59,733 nucleotides of DNA from Neocallimastix lanati (nom. inval.) (GCA_016946835.1 JACVTC010000286.1:1-59733); one strand, 5' to 3'; shown: positions 39,471 through 50,105, counted from the stretch's first letter. Numbers and translations are program-made. Notes: generated from the letters alone by a model not told the origin.

Positions 39471-40209
39471 TGTAATAATACAAAATTAATACTTAACTTT
39501 TATTAAAATAACAATAATTGATAAAAAATATTTCGAGTTTATTAAGAAATTTTATTATATATTATTTTCTAAATAATAACTCTTGATTTTTATTTTATAG
39601 AAAAAATCAAGGTTATTTATAATTTTTTTTGTTCATAATCTTAAAAGTTATTCTTTCAGGAAAAAGATTATGAGAAAAAACCTGAAAGATAAAATAAATT
39701 AATTATTTATTATTTAATATAATTTAATATTATTTAATATTATTTAATATTATTTAATATTATTTAATATTATTTAATATTGGCAATTAACCAATATTTT
39801 ATGAAATTATTTATTATGATGTTTTAAGTTTATAATTATTAACTAATTTTATATTAATTTAATATTAATTATATTAATATTAAATGTTTTAATATAATTA
39901 ATCACGTATTATTGTTAATGATAAATCAAATGATTAATTATTTATATTAAATAGAAATTGGTTATTAATTAAAGATATTGTTTATATTTCATAATAATTA
40001 ATTATTAATTAGTTAAAAAATTAATTTTATCAATTAATAATTATTTTTATTTTATTATTTAATAACAATTATTAAAATTATAGTATATTAAATAATATTA
40101 AGTGTTATTTTATTGAAAAATTATTTAAATCTTAATTAATAATAAAAATAAATATAATATTTATATTATATTTGGTTAAGTGTGACTAATTAATTAGTCA
40201 ACACTTACA
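39471..40209 (+). mobile_element. solo LTR, family K (739 bp)
   Basis: Begins TGTAATAATAC and ends ACACTTACA (TGTAA/TTACA inverted termini). It is flanked by ccgt(t) at 39466-39470 and ccgt at 40210-40213. There is no internal region. It contains a short tandem array of attatttaat units (39720-39780). Orientation is assumed to match its neighbours. Confidence 0.72.
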
Positions 40210-40213
40210 CCGT

Positions 40214-41185
40214 TGATAAAGAATGCCCAAATAATGTTCTTTTGGTTATGCATCTTAAATGATTCATTTAACCCTTAAACAAATTATTTGATTCTTTATT
40301 CTTTTGGAACTTTCTATATTCTAATAAATTAATCTATATTCCTAATTAGTACAAATTAAATTATACTATTTAAAAAAGTATATTTAAAATTAATTCCTTA
40401 TCTATGCTACCTTTATTATTCTTATCTATATTTTATTATTATTAAAATCCTTATCAATATTATATAGTTTATTTTATCAATTTTCTTTATAGTTTATCAA
40501 AATCTTATCAATATTTCTTTTATTAATATTAAACTTATCAATATCAATTATTTCTTTGGAAAATTCCAAATTAAAAAAAATTGTATTAATGATTACTAAT
40601 AAAAGATTAAACATAAAAGGAAATAATTATATTATTATTATATGTTTTATTATAAATATTATATTATAAATTTGATGAAATGATTATAATTTTTATATTA
40701 ATAATTTAAATAATATTATTTTTCTAAACTTAGTAAAATTTAACTTTAGGATTAAATAAATATTACTAAACCACAGAATTAACTTCTGTAAAATAAAAAA
40801 AATTTGTCTTTTAAAATATATAATTAAGTAGATTAGTAATAAATAATTAGTAATAGATTAATATATAAGTATTATTTATTATAAGTTAAATAATAATTAT
40901 ATTAATAATAAAAAATTAATATAAAATATTTAATAATTAATTTTTATTATACAAAGAAATGGCTTTACCATTTCTATTATTTTAAGAAAAAAAAAATATA
41001 AATAACAGTAAAAAAAATTGTATTTTTTATATTGTAAATTAATATTGTAATTTTTAAATAAAATTTTAATAAAGGATTTATAAAACAAAAATTTATTTTG
41101 TTTATTAATTTTCTTGTTTGTTTATTTTTTTTTGTTGTTTATATTAATACTTATTTTTATTTTTCCCTCTCTCCGAACCTTAACA
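40214..41185 (+). repeat. El-6 5' LTR
   Basis: 972 bp, TGATAAAGAATG...CCTTAACA. The opening TGATAAAGAATG is also the start of the El-2 LTR in element sense, indicating related families. Confidence 0.92.
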
Positions 41186-41192
41186 TAAAATT

Positions 41193-41209
41193 TGGTGGAG
41201 ATATCGGGG
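41193..41209 (+). other. El-6 primer-binding site for tRNA-Ala
   Basis: TGGTGGAGATATCGGGG, 7 nt after the 5' LTR; one mismatch to the tRNA-Ala 3' end encoded at 29674-29745. Confidence 0.88.
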
Positions 41210-41363
41210 AGAATAAAATTAAAAATAAGATAATATAAATAATATTAAAATAAATATATTTTTCTTAAAAAAACAATTTTTTTTTATATTTCGAAGTGTT
41301 AGATAATTTATATTATCCGTGAAGCTTCGAATAAATTTTAAATTTTATCTTTTTTTTATTTTT

Positions 41364-41625
41364 CTTGGGCATTGGAGTTAGTACGATTTAGAAGCGTACT
41401 TATCTCAGAACTCAAGAAGTAGAGGGTTTTCGGGTTAATTACTCTTAAGAATTAATTGTAGTGACAATTATTCTTAAGCTCTGGTCGTTCTGTTTAATAG
41501 TAAGCAGAAGCGCCTGGTGTAAGCACCACATGAAGCCGTAATAGGCGAGCTGGGTTGACTTACATACTACCACTCTACGTTCTGTTTTAAGTACGGAAAA
41601 TTTCCGGAAATGCCGTTGTTCAAGA
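41364..41625 (+). other. El-6 leader, structured block 1
   Basis: A GC-richer stretch with many short complementary segments: gtacgatttagaagcgtac, taattactcttaagaattaatt, gcgcctggtgtaagcaccac and gaaaatttccggaaat. No open frame. Probably folded RNA (packaging, dimerisation or translation control); the role is not shown by sequence. Confidence 0.55.
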
Positions 41626-41879
41626 AATAATTAATTAATGATAAAATTTAATTTTTTTTAAGTATTTTATAATTTAAATTTTAACTTTTTTTTAGAGTAA
41701 TAAATAAAAAAAAAAAAAAAAAATTTTTTTTTTATAATACAAATAATAATATTAATAATATTTTTATTCTAATAAATATCCAAAATTTTAAATAGAATTG
41801 AAAAAGAACATTTGAGGAAGCTACTTTGTTTAATTTAATATTGATAATTGAAATATTCTTTTCTTATCAAGATTGAATT

Positions 41880-42065
41880 AAACAAGTTATATTCAGCATA
41901 AACAAGCCTTACTAGCTGTCAAGAGGGGGATAGTAGGGGTAATATTAAGATCCTGAAGCGTGTGACGGAACATAGATCACGTGAATAAGGTGACGGAATG
42001 AATATTATCGGACGAAAGACCCATAAGCTAGTGGTTTATAATATAACTTGGTCGGTAATTCAACT
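41880..42065 (+). other. El-6 leader, structured block 2
   Basis: A second GC-richer stretch, containing tcaagagggggatagtaggg, similar to tccaggagggggagtacggg in the El-7 leader (50902-50924). Between blocks 1 and 2 is an A/T homopolymer segment (41707-41733). No group I intron core was recognised. Confidence 0.5.
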
Positions 42066-42144
42066 TGATAATAACAATATTAAATTAATTTTTTTTATAA
42101 AAATAAGCTTCTAAATAAAAAAAAATAAATTTAAGTAAATTCAA

Positions 42145-42147
<3 letters not shown>

Positions 42148-42180
<33 letters not shown>
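42148..42180 (+). repeat. Poly(A) run of about 33 nt in the El-6 leader
   Basis: Uninterrupted A just before the hairpin pair. El-2 and El-7 also have long A runs in sense at comparable leader positions. Confidence 0.92.
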
Positions 42181-42183
<3 letters not shown>

Positions 42184-42185
42184 CT

Positions 42186-42277
42186 GTTGAGTGGGTCGAA
42201 GAGGAATTCGAGCTCAACTAGTAAATTATTAATATATTTTCATCGTTAAGTGGGTCGAAGGGGAATTCGAGCTTAAC
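42186..42277 (+). ncRNA. Two related stem-loops in the El-6 RNA leader
   Basis: Hairpins at 42186-42218 and 42245-42277. Outer stems GTTGAG/CTCAAC and GTTAAG/CTTAAC differ by a compensated G-C to A-T change. Each then has a T-G closing pair, a GGG bulge, inner stem TCGAA/TTCGA and a 6-nt purine loop (GAGGAA, GGGGAA). This is the same architecture as the five El-2 hairpins. From 42278 to the gag ATG the leader is plain AT-rich DNA. Confidence 0.85.
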
Positions 42278-42560
42278 TATTCTACGAATTGATATATTTG
42301 GTGGTCAAGTTGACGCTAGTTTATATCTTAAATTTATTTGGTTGTTGAATCCATTGTTTACTACTTATTCAAAATAATTAAATTGATAACTTTTGGCTAA
42401 TTTATTATAAAAAAATAAAACTCTACTACTCAAGAAAAATACATTGAGGTTATTAATCAAATCTTTATTACCTGGTAACACAAAAATATTTTTTTTAATA
42501 TAACTATTAACCTTGTATACTCTACTTGATTCATTACTACTTCTTTCAATAAATTCAAAC

Positions 42561-43499
42561 ATGTCGGAAAACTCTTCTTCTGATAGTGGTGGCTCGTCTA
42601 GTGCATCACCCTCTATTCCCAGTCCAGTAGCTATAAATAATAGTCGAATTAATTTTAAAGACTTAAAGAAGGAACTTAAGGGAATAGAAAAACTTAGTAA
42701 AGACAACTTAGATATAAAATCCTGGGCCTCTGAACTAAAATTATGGATCAGATATCAGCAAGTGGTTGATCCAGAAACAATATTTATAGCTTGTATTTTG
42801 ACTTCTACCGGTGAAATAAGAGAAATCATCCAAGATATGGAAAATGATAATATCTTTAGTGATGATGATAATGACGAAGATAATAACATCGGTGATGACA
42901 ATATTCATAATTTCCCAAGTTTAGACAAAATTGTGGACGAATTAGAAAAATTCTATGGCCTAAAAGAAGATCAAAATGTTCTACTCAGAGAACTTCGTGC
43001 ACTTAAAATTAAAAGGAACGAAAAAGTGAAAGATTTTAATATACGCTACCGAACTCTTTACCACAAGTTGGATATTAAAAGAAGAAAACGAATTAGTGTA
43101 TTAGACTATGCCGACTCATTACAAAATAATAAAGAGGCATGGAAAAGAGTTTCCCTTAAGGATAATATTTCTCTCAATAAAGCCTTTGAAATAGCGGAGA
43201 AAGTAGATAGACTTATTCCTAAAATTGCTTATGATTCAGACGAAAATACTTATCCTCACTATAATAAGCCCTCCAATTTTAATAAAAAGAAATTTAAACA
43301 GAAATCTTTCTCAGAACCAAGAAAGCCAGTAAAAGATTCAGATGTTGAAGATCTAACAAAACGAATGAAAAACTTAACTATTAGTACATGTTTCTTCTGT
43401 ACGGAAAAAGGTCATTATCAGAATAACTGTCCTAAGCTTAAAGCGATTGTTGATAAAAATCGCCAAGAATATTTCGAAAATAAAAATTTAAATCACTAA
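42561..43499 (+). CDS. El-6 Gag (312 aa)
   Basis: The start is the ATG at 42561 (MSENSSSD); the open frame extends upstream only to a TTG. Serine-rich N-terminus, then INFKDLKKELKGIEKL...DIKSWASELKLWI near 33-65, an acidic aspartate-rich segment near 105-125, core LLRELRALKIKRNEKVKDFN near 140-165, and one CCHC knuckle CFFCTEKGHYQNNC near 278-291. It ends KNLNH, with TAA three nucleotides after the slippery heptamer. A typical Ty3/gypsy capsid-nucleocapsid precursor, most similar to El-2 and El-7 Gag. Confidence 0.93.
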   Translation: MSENSSSDSGGSSSASPSIPSPVAINNSRINFKDLKKELKGIEKLSKDNLDIKSWASELKLWIRYQQVVDPETIFIACILTSTGEIREIIQDMENDNIFSDDDNDEDNNIGDDNIHNFPSLDKIVDELEKFYGLKEDQNVLLRELRALKIKRNEKVKDFNIRYRTLYHKLDIKRRKRISVLDYADSLQNNKEAWKRVSLKDNISLNKAFEIAEKVDRLIPKIAYDSDENTYPHYNKPSNFNKKKFKQKSFSEPRKPVKDSDVEDLTKRMKNLTISTCFFCTEKGHYQNNCPKLKAIVDKNRQEYFENKNLNH

Positions 43500-43519
43500 A
43501 AGGGAGAAGAAGCACTCCC
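43487..43519 (+). promoter_or_regulatory. El-6 gag-pol -1 frameshift signal
   Basis: TTTAAAT (43487-43493) in phase TTA AAT CAC TAA, an 8-nt spacer, then GGGAG, an 8-nt loop and CTCCC (43502-43519). Pol is open in the -1 frame from here. Confidence 0.88.
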
Positions 43520-46500
43520 ATCGTCAATAAAATTGCTTCAGTCAAATTTCAATCAACCTTAGAAGAACCACAACAAAATCACCTTCAAGAAGTAATAAGT
43601 ATGGAATCAGAATCAGAAAATGAAGAAGAATTTCATACTGAAAAAGTAAGTAAATCTGACTTAGAAGAAAATGAAAGTTATTTATGCGCTGCAATTAAAC
43701 GAAAAAAAGATGACAAACTAGAATCTAGTCCAGGAAAGAAAATACATCGAAGTCTTAAAGATAATCCTAGACCAATTGCAACACCTGCATTAAGAAAGAA
43801 AAAAGAAAATGAACTAATGGAAAACCCAAAGCAAAAATCAACTCGGAGTCAGATCCACCCATCAATACTTACGCAACCTTTAATTAATAAGGAAAAAGAA
43901 AAAGAGCTACGTGATAAAGAACGAGCTAATACTTCAAAAAGACAAGTTAAAACTATTGAAATTGACAAATCAGAAACTAATAATATTATTGATATTACTT
44001 CAAATAATACTCCTGATAATACAACAGAACAAACTTTAACAAAATTGGTGAATGATAAAATTAATAATAAATCTTCTATAACCAAAACTGCAAGAGTACC
44101 AAGAATTCTTCAAATGATTGCGAATCAAAAACCTTATGATGTTATTGAAGATCTGAATAACATCAAATGTAATATTACCTTAGCCCAACTACTAGATGTG
44201 TCTCCAAAAGTAAAGACCAAAGTCATACAAGGCTTAAAATTTGAAAAAGACCAAACAAAAATTTCTGGTGCTGTAAACAATGTTTGTGCTACGACTATCT
44301 TAGTAAATAATATTGATCATACATATAAGAGTAAGAATATAGAACCTAATGAAGATGATATCGCAATGGTAGACGTTGAGGTAGATGGAGTAAAAGGAAA
44401 AGCTTTAATGGACTCCTGTAGTAACCTTAATATCGTAACACAGCAATTTTTGGATAAACTTCCTACAACTTATGAACCTATCGATGTTAGTTGCGGTAGA
44501 ATTCGATTAGCTACCCAAAATGAAGAATACTCAGAAGATTACATTGTCCAAATTCCCTTAAAAATTAATAACTTTGAAATGATAGCTAAATGCAGAGTAG
44601 TTGATAAAGAAGACCCGTTCTATGATATTCTTATTAATTTAAAAACTTTAGTAGATTATAAATTATTTATCCATCCAACATTGTATAGTCTCTGTTATAT
44701 GAATGATAATGGACTTATTGATGTTATAGCTCCAATTAACAACACTTATGATGAAGAAGAAAAATTAATGTGTGTATTAAAAGCAATACCTGATGAAAAC
44801 AACAACGATCTTAAGAAAATAGAAGGTTTACCTCCTAAAGAATATATTCATAACAAAAAGTTCACTGACTCCCTTAATAAAATGTTCAGAGAACAAATTA
44901 TACAACTGCTTGAGGATTATTTAGTAATTATAGCCACCTCATCTGAAGAATTAACTCCTTCTGACTTATCACCACATAAAATTAGATTAAAATCTGGTGT
45001 AAAACCAATTAAACAGAAATATTATAGAGTAACCAAATATAAATCTGATATTCTAAAAGAAGAACTTACCAAATTGATCAATAAGAAACTAATTGAACCG
45101 TCGTATTCAGAGTGGTCCTCACCAGTAGTTTTAGTTCCTAAACATAATGGAAAGTGGAGAATGTGTATCGACTACCGAAAAGTAAATGATGTTACCATTA
45201 AAGACTCTTACTCTTTGCCAAATATTGATGAAATTTTCGATAGCTTAGATGGAGCCAAAATTTTTACTACAATGGATCTCTATTCTGGTTACCATCAAAT
45301 ACTAATGGATGAAGAAAGCGTTGAAGTAACCAGTTTTACTACTAAGTTTGGTAATTACCAATTCAAGGTAATGCCTTTCGGATTAACTGGAGCTCCTGCT
45401 ACCTTCCAAAGAGAAATGAATAAGATTCTCTTTCCTTACATTGGTGAATTTGTTTTTAACTTCATTGACGATATTTTGATCTATTCAAAAACAGTTGAAG
45501 AACATCTCGATCACATTAAGAAAGTATTAGACGTATTCAAGGAACATAAACTCAAGATCAACATTGAAAAATGTTCTTTCATGCAATCTGAAGTAGAAGT
45601 TCTAGGTCACAAGGTATCTGACAAAGGCTTAAGTCCTCTGGATAGCAAAATAGAAGCTATGAAAAAATGGATAGCACCTACTGATCTCCATGAATTACGA
45701 TCCTTCTTAGGAGCAATTGGATACTACAGAACTTTTATCGATAAATATGCACAGATCACAGCTCCTCTTTGTAAGTTATTGCGAAAAGGTGTTAAGTACC
45801 AATGGAAAGATGAACAAGAGAAAAGCTTTAAAATGCTTAAGGAAAAATTAATGAATGCCCCAATTCTAAAATTCCCTTCTTTCAATAAAGAGTTTATTAT
45901 AAGAACTGATGCGTCCTATGATGGAGTAGGTGGTGTACTACTACAAAAGAATGAAGAAACTAACAAAGAACACCCAATTCATTATACGAGTCGAACACTA
46001 ACCAAAAGTGAGAAAAATTACGGAATAACTGATTTAGAAGGAACAGCCTTATTCTACTGCTTAACTAAATTCAAATCATATATAATGGGAAATCCTCATA
46101 AAACTATTATATATACAGACCATAAACCCTTAGTCGGACTGTTCAACAAGAAAGAACCAACAAATGCTAGACAAACTAGATGGTGCATGGCTGCTAACCT
46201 TTTGGGGGTTGAAATCTGCTATGAATCAGGTAAAAAGAATGTTATTGCAGATGCCCTATCAAGAATGAAGAATGACACTGACAAGAAGGTATTAGTTACC
46301 AAAATTACAAAAGAAGTCGACGAATCTCTTTTATCTAAAGTAGTAAAAGAATTTATTGAAGAAAAGTTTACTATAATCGATGGTGTTGAATATTTCATAG
46401 ATGGAAATATCTACCGAAAATTAGTTACTGATCTTAACGAAAAATTAAAGCTAATTCTAGAAGCCCACCAAATCGGTCATGAAGGTTATCACAAAACTTA

Positions 46501-47485
46501 TCAACGACTTAGGAAAAGCTATTACTGGAATGGTATGGTAAACGACATTAAGAGGATTATAGCTAAATGTGAAAAGTGCCAATTGAATAAACCTCAACCA
46601 TATCCAAAACCAACAGAAGATATTCCAACTGAAGTGGAAGGACCCTTTACTCACCTTGGTCTTGATATAATTGGACCTTTAGAGAAAACTTCCAACAACA
46701 ATCAATATATTATGGTGGTAGTCGATTATTTCACCAAGTGGGTTGAAGCCGAACCTACAGAAAATGTAACCTCTAAAGAAGTTATAAAATTCCTTATCAA
46801 TGTTTTTGCACGCCATGGAGTACCTCAAGTGATTACTACGGACAATGGTGTCCAATTTACTTCCGATATGACCAAGATATTCCTCGATCTCTATGATGTA
46901 TACGTGAAATTTAGTACCACTTATCACCCTGAAACTAATGGACTCACAGAGAATAGAAACAAAGAGATAGGAAAATTACTTCGACTTCTAAGTGAAAAGC
47001 ACAAGGAATGGGATGAAGTACTACCTTCTGCTTTATGGGCCCTTCGTACTACCAAGAATTCTGTCACTAATCATTCAAGTTTCGAGCTGGTATATGGAAG
47101 AGAAGACCAGCAACCTTTCGATATCGCTGCAAGACCTACTATAGGAATAAACAAGTCATCTGATGAGATCTTACTCGAAAAGTTTGTTAACCACTACTTA
47201 TGGACAACAGAAGCCGCTGCAAATGTGAAAAATGCGAATAAATATTGGGCCAATAGAAGAGAAAGCAAGAACAGCATGAATCAAGCTAAAAATATTAGGC
47301 CTGGAGACTTAGTCTTAGTCCGAAATTTTTCTAGAACCAAACTTGAACCATATTTTGTTGGACCCCTTCAAGTATTAAAGAAACAATTCAATACGGTAAC
47401 TCTTGTGGACCCTAAATCTGGAATCCAAATGAACCGCAATGTCCATTTAAAGAATATAGTAAAGTTTAACTCAGCTTCTGTATAG
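43493..47485 (+). CDS. El-6 Pol (protease, RT, RNase H, integrase), via -1 frameshift
   Basis: Open for 1330 codons from the heptamer; an in-frame ATG at 43601 exists, but the frame is continuous upstream of it. Approximate residues: IHRSLKDNPRPIATPALRKKK near 80; NITLAQLLDVSPKVKTKV near 228; protease LMDSCSN near 305, with DSC; RT with FIDDILIYS near 656; RNase H RTDASYDG near 803; HHCC near 993-1030; D, D, E near 1055, 1114 and 1152; EPYFVGPLQV near 1285. No chromodomain. No stop or frameshift is seen, so the element could be functional. Confidence 0.94.
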   Translation, partial: SLKGRRSTPIVNKIASVKFQSTLEEPQQNHLQEVISMESESENEEEFHTEKVSKSDLEENESYLCAAIKRKKDDKLESSPGKKIHRSLKDNPRPIATPALRKKKENELMENPKQKSTRSQIHPSILTQPLINKEKEKELRDKERANTSKRQVKTIEIDKSETNNIIDITSNNTPDNTTEQTLTKLVNDKINNKSSITKTARVPRILQMIANQKPYDVIEDLNNIKCNITLAQLLDVSPKVKTKVIQGLKFEKDQTKISGAVNNVCATTILVNNIDHTYKSKNIEPNEDDIAMVDVEVDGVKGKALMDSCSNLNIVTQQFLDKLPTTYEPIDVSCGRIRLATQNEEYSEDYIVQIPLKINNFEMIAKCRVVDKEDPFYDILINLKTLVDYKLFIHPTLYSLCYMNDNGLIDVIAPINNTYDEEEKLMCVLKAIPDENNNDLKKIEGLPPKEYIHNKKFTDSLNKMFREQIIQLLEDYLVIIATSSEELTPSDLSPHKIRLKSGVKPIKQKYYRVTKYKSDILKEELTKLINKKLIEPSYSEWSSPVVLVPKHNGKWRMCIDYRKVNDVTIKDSYSLPNIDEIFDSLDGAKIFTTMDLYSGYHQILMDEESVEVTSFTTKFGNYQFKVMPFGLTGAPATFQREMNKILFPYIGEFVFNFIDDILIYSKTVEEHLDHIKKVLDVFKEHKLKINIEKCSFMQSEVEVLGHKVSDKGLSPLDSKIEAMKKWIAPTDLHELRSFLGAIGYYRTFIDKYAQITAPLCKLLRKGVKYQWKDEQEKSFKMLKEKLMNAPILKFPSFNKEFIIRTDASYDGVGGVLLQKNEETNKEHPIHYTSRTLTKSEKNYGITDLEGTALFYCLTKFKSYIMGNPHKTIIYTDHKPLVGLFNKKEPTNARQTRWCMAANLLGVEICYESGKKNVIADALSRMKNDTDKKVLVTKITKEVDESLLSKVVKEFIEEKFTIIDGVEYFIDGNIYRKLVTDLNEKLKLILEAHQIGHEGYHKTYQRLRKSYYWNGMVNDIKRIIAKCEKCQLNKPQPYPKPTEDIPTEVEGPFTHLGLDIIGPLEKTSNNNQYIMVVVDYFTKWVEAEPTENVTSKEVIKFLINVFARHGVPQVITTDNGVQFTSDMTKIFLDLYDVYVKFSTTYHPETNGLTENRNKEIGKLLRLLSEKHKEWDEVLPSALWALRTTKNSVTNHSSFELVYGREDQQPFDIAARPTIGINKSSDEILLEKFVNHYLWTTEAAANVKNANKYWANRRESKNSMNQAKNIRPGDLVLVRNFSRTKLEPYFVGPLQVLKKQFNTVTLVDPKSGIQMNRNVHLKNIVKFNSASV

Positions 47486-47508
47486 CTTGAGTCTTAGTGG
47501 GGGCATCT

Positions 47509-48480
47509 TGATAAAGAATGCCCAAATAATGTTCTTTTGGTTATGCATCTTAAATGATTCATTTAACCCTTAAACAAATTATTTGATTCTTTATTCTTTT
47601 GGAACTTTCTATATTCTAATAAATTAATCTATATTCCTAATTAGTACAAATTAAATTATACTATTTAAAAAAGTATATTTAAAATTAATTCCTTATCTAT
47701 GCTACCTTTATTATTCTTATCTATATTTTATTATTATTAAAATCCTTATCAATATTATATAGTTTATTTTATCAATTTTCTTTATAGTTTATCAAAATCT
47801 TATCAATATTTCTTTTATTAATATTAAACTTATCAATATCAATTATTTCTTTGGAAAATTCCAAATTAAAAAAAATTGTATTAATGATTACTAATAAAAG
47901 ATTAAACATAAAAGGAAATAATTATATTATTATTATATGTTTTATTATAAATATTATATTATAAATTTGATGAAATGATTATAATTTTTATATTAATAAT
48001 TTAAATAATATTATTTTTCTAAACTTAGTAAAATTTAACTTTAGGATTAAATAAATATTACTAAACCACAGAATTAACTTCTGTAAAATAAAAAAAATTT
48101 GTCTTTTAAAATATATAATTAAGTAGATTAGTAATAAATAATTAGTAATAGATTAATATATAAGTATTATTTATTATAAGTTAAATAATAATTATATTAA
48201 TAATAAAAAATTAATATAAAATATTTAATAATTAATTTTTATTATACAAAGAAATGGCTTTACCATTTCTATTATTTTAAGAAAAAAAAAATATAAATAA
48301 CAGTAAAAAAAATTGTATTTTTTATATTGTAAATTAATATTGTAATTTTTAAATAAAATTTTAATAAAGGATTTATAAAACAAAAATTTATTTTGTTTAT
48401 TAATTTTCTTGTTTGTTTATTTTTTTTTGTTGTTTATATTAATACTTATTTTTATTTTCCCCTCTCTCCGAACCTTAACA
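47509..48480 (+). repeat. El-6 3' LTR
   Basis: 972 bp. The polypurine tract TTAGTGGGGGCATCT ends at 47508. Confidence 0.92.
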
Positions 48481-48484
48481 CCGT

Positions 48485-49496
48485 TGGTAAAGAATGAATT
48501 AATAACCTATATTTTATTATTAATAATTCTTTACTAAATTGTACTTTCCTATATTCTTCATAACCTAAACCTCATTGTAAATTTAATTTATTTTGATATA
48601 AATTAATTTACACTTGTAAATAATGTAAATAAATTTTAATTAATTACTTTATTGTTATATTATTAAATATATGTATATTAAAATACAATTGTAAATATTA
48701 AAATTATACTTTTAAGATACTAAACTATTAAAACTATTAAATATTATTATAAAAATTATTATAAAATTATTAAAATTATTAATTAAATATTATTCTAAAA
48801 ATTATTATAAATTATTAATATTATAAAATTATTAAAATTATTAAATATTATTATAAAAATTTATATATTATAACTATTAAATATTATTATAAAATTATTA
48901 AGATTATTAATTAAATTTATTATTAAAAATTATTATTAAAAATTTTTACTTATTATAAAAATTATTATTTAAATATTATCAAATTTATTAATTAAATATT
49001 ATAAAAATTTTATTTTATTTTGAAAATAATTACAAGTATTATTTAAAATAATTAAAGATTATTAAATTTATTATATTAATCTTTAAAAACAATTTATTTA
49101 ACTTAAAAATATCAAAGAAAATAGTAAAAACTATTTTCTATATATTTATTTTATAATTATTTTTAATTAAATTATATTTGAATATTATATTATTATATTT
49201 ATAAAAATTAAAACAAAAATGAATTATTGATATAAAATTAATTCAATAATTCTATAAAATTACTTAAATTATAAACAATTAATTATACTTTAAATTTATA
49301 AAAAAATATAAATATTGTAACAATTTCTTAAAAATTAAATATGTGTACTTTAAATAAAAAAAAAACTTTTATATTAATAAAAAAAATAAATAATTTTTAA
49401 TAAAGAAAGATTTATTTTTTTTAAAATCAAAGCAGGGTAATACCCGTCCCCCCCTGCTTGATTTTAAATATCTAAGTGTCAACCCCGAGTCTACCA
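48485..49496 (+). repeat. El-7 5' LTR
   Basis: 1012 bp, TGGTAAAGAATG...GTCTACCA. Near its end gcagggtaatacccgtccccccctgc includes complementary parts that may form a hairpin. Confidence 0.9.
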
Positions 49497-49500
49497 AAAT

Positions 49501-49517
49501 TGGTGGAGATATCGGGG
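49501..49517 (+). other. El-7 primer-binding site for tRNA-Ala
   Basis: TGGTGGAGATATCGGGG, only 4 nt after the LTR (7-8 nt in the sister elements). Confidence 0.87.
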
Positions 49518-49523
49518 AAGAAG

Positions 49524-49555
<32 letters not shown>

Positions 49556-49556
49556 G

Positions 49557-49588
<32 letters not shown>

Positions 49589-49951
49589 GACCAAGTGGAA
49601 GAAGACCAAGTGGAAGAAGACCAAGAAAAAGAAGACCAAGAAGTAGACCAAGTGGAAGAAGACCAAGAAAAAGAAGACCAAGAAGAAAACCAAGAAGAAG
49701 ACCAAGAAGAAGACCAAGAAGAAAACCAAGAAGAAAACCAAGAAGAAAACCAAGAAGAAAACCAAGAAGAAAACCAAGAAGAAGACCAAGAAGAAGACCA
49801 AGAAGAAGACCAAGAAGAAGACCAAGAAGAAGACCAAGAAGAAGACCAAGAAGAAGACCAAGAAGAAGACCAAGAAGAAGACCAAGAAGAGGAAGACCAA
49901 GAAGAGGAAGACCAAGAAGGAGAAGACCAAGAAGGAAATTGGAACTACTAG
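49518..49951 (+). repeat. GAA / 12-bp (gaagaagaccaa) minisatellite in the El-7 leader
   Basis: Starts directly after the primer site with (GAA)n and passes into about 25 copies of a 12-bp unit, with variants such as gaagaaaaccaa. One frame reads as an EEDQ repeat but begins only at GTG, and the opposite strand is also open, as any stop-free 12-mer array would be. Treated as a repeat expansion and not a gene. The other elements have nothing similar here. Confidence 0.9.
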
Positions 49952-50026
49952 GACTTATTTTTTTTTTGGAATTATTAGAATAATTTTTTTAAATTAAATT
50001 TAATAGAATTAAATTAAATTAAATTA

Positions 50027-50031
<5 letters not shown>

Positions 50032-50100
<69 letters not shown>
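50032..50100 (+). repeat. Poly(A) run of about 65 nt in the El-7 leader
   Basis: One of three long A runs in this leader; the others are at 50689-50714 and 50757-50780. Confidence 0.93.

Positions 50101-50105
<5 letters not shown>

Larger units (their letters stand above)
40214..48480 (+). mobile_element. El-6: complete Ty3/gypsy element with long structured leader
   Basis: LTRs of 972 bp at 40214-41185 and 47509-48480, flanked by a perfect ccgt repeat (40210-40213 and 48481-48484). gag and pol are intact, with primer site, frameshift signal and polypurine tract in place. The LTRs differ by very few bases, for example one C in a C run near the end. Confidence 0.94.

Noticed and set aside
41880-42065. 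Possible group I intron or ribozyme in the El-6 leader
   Set aside because: No recognisable catalytic core and no interrupted gene around it.
49472-49951. Long open frames on both strands (EEDQ repeat on +, FFLVFF repeat on -)
   Set aside because: A stop-free 12-bp minisatellite opens both strands; the + frame starts only at GTG and lies just behind the primer-binding site.
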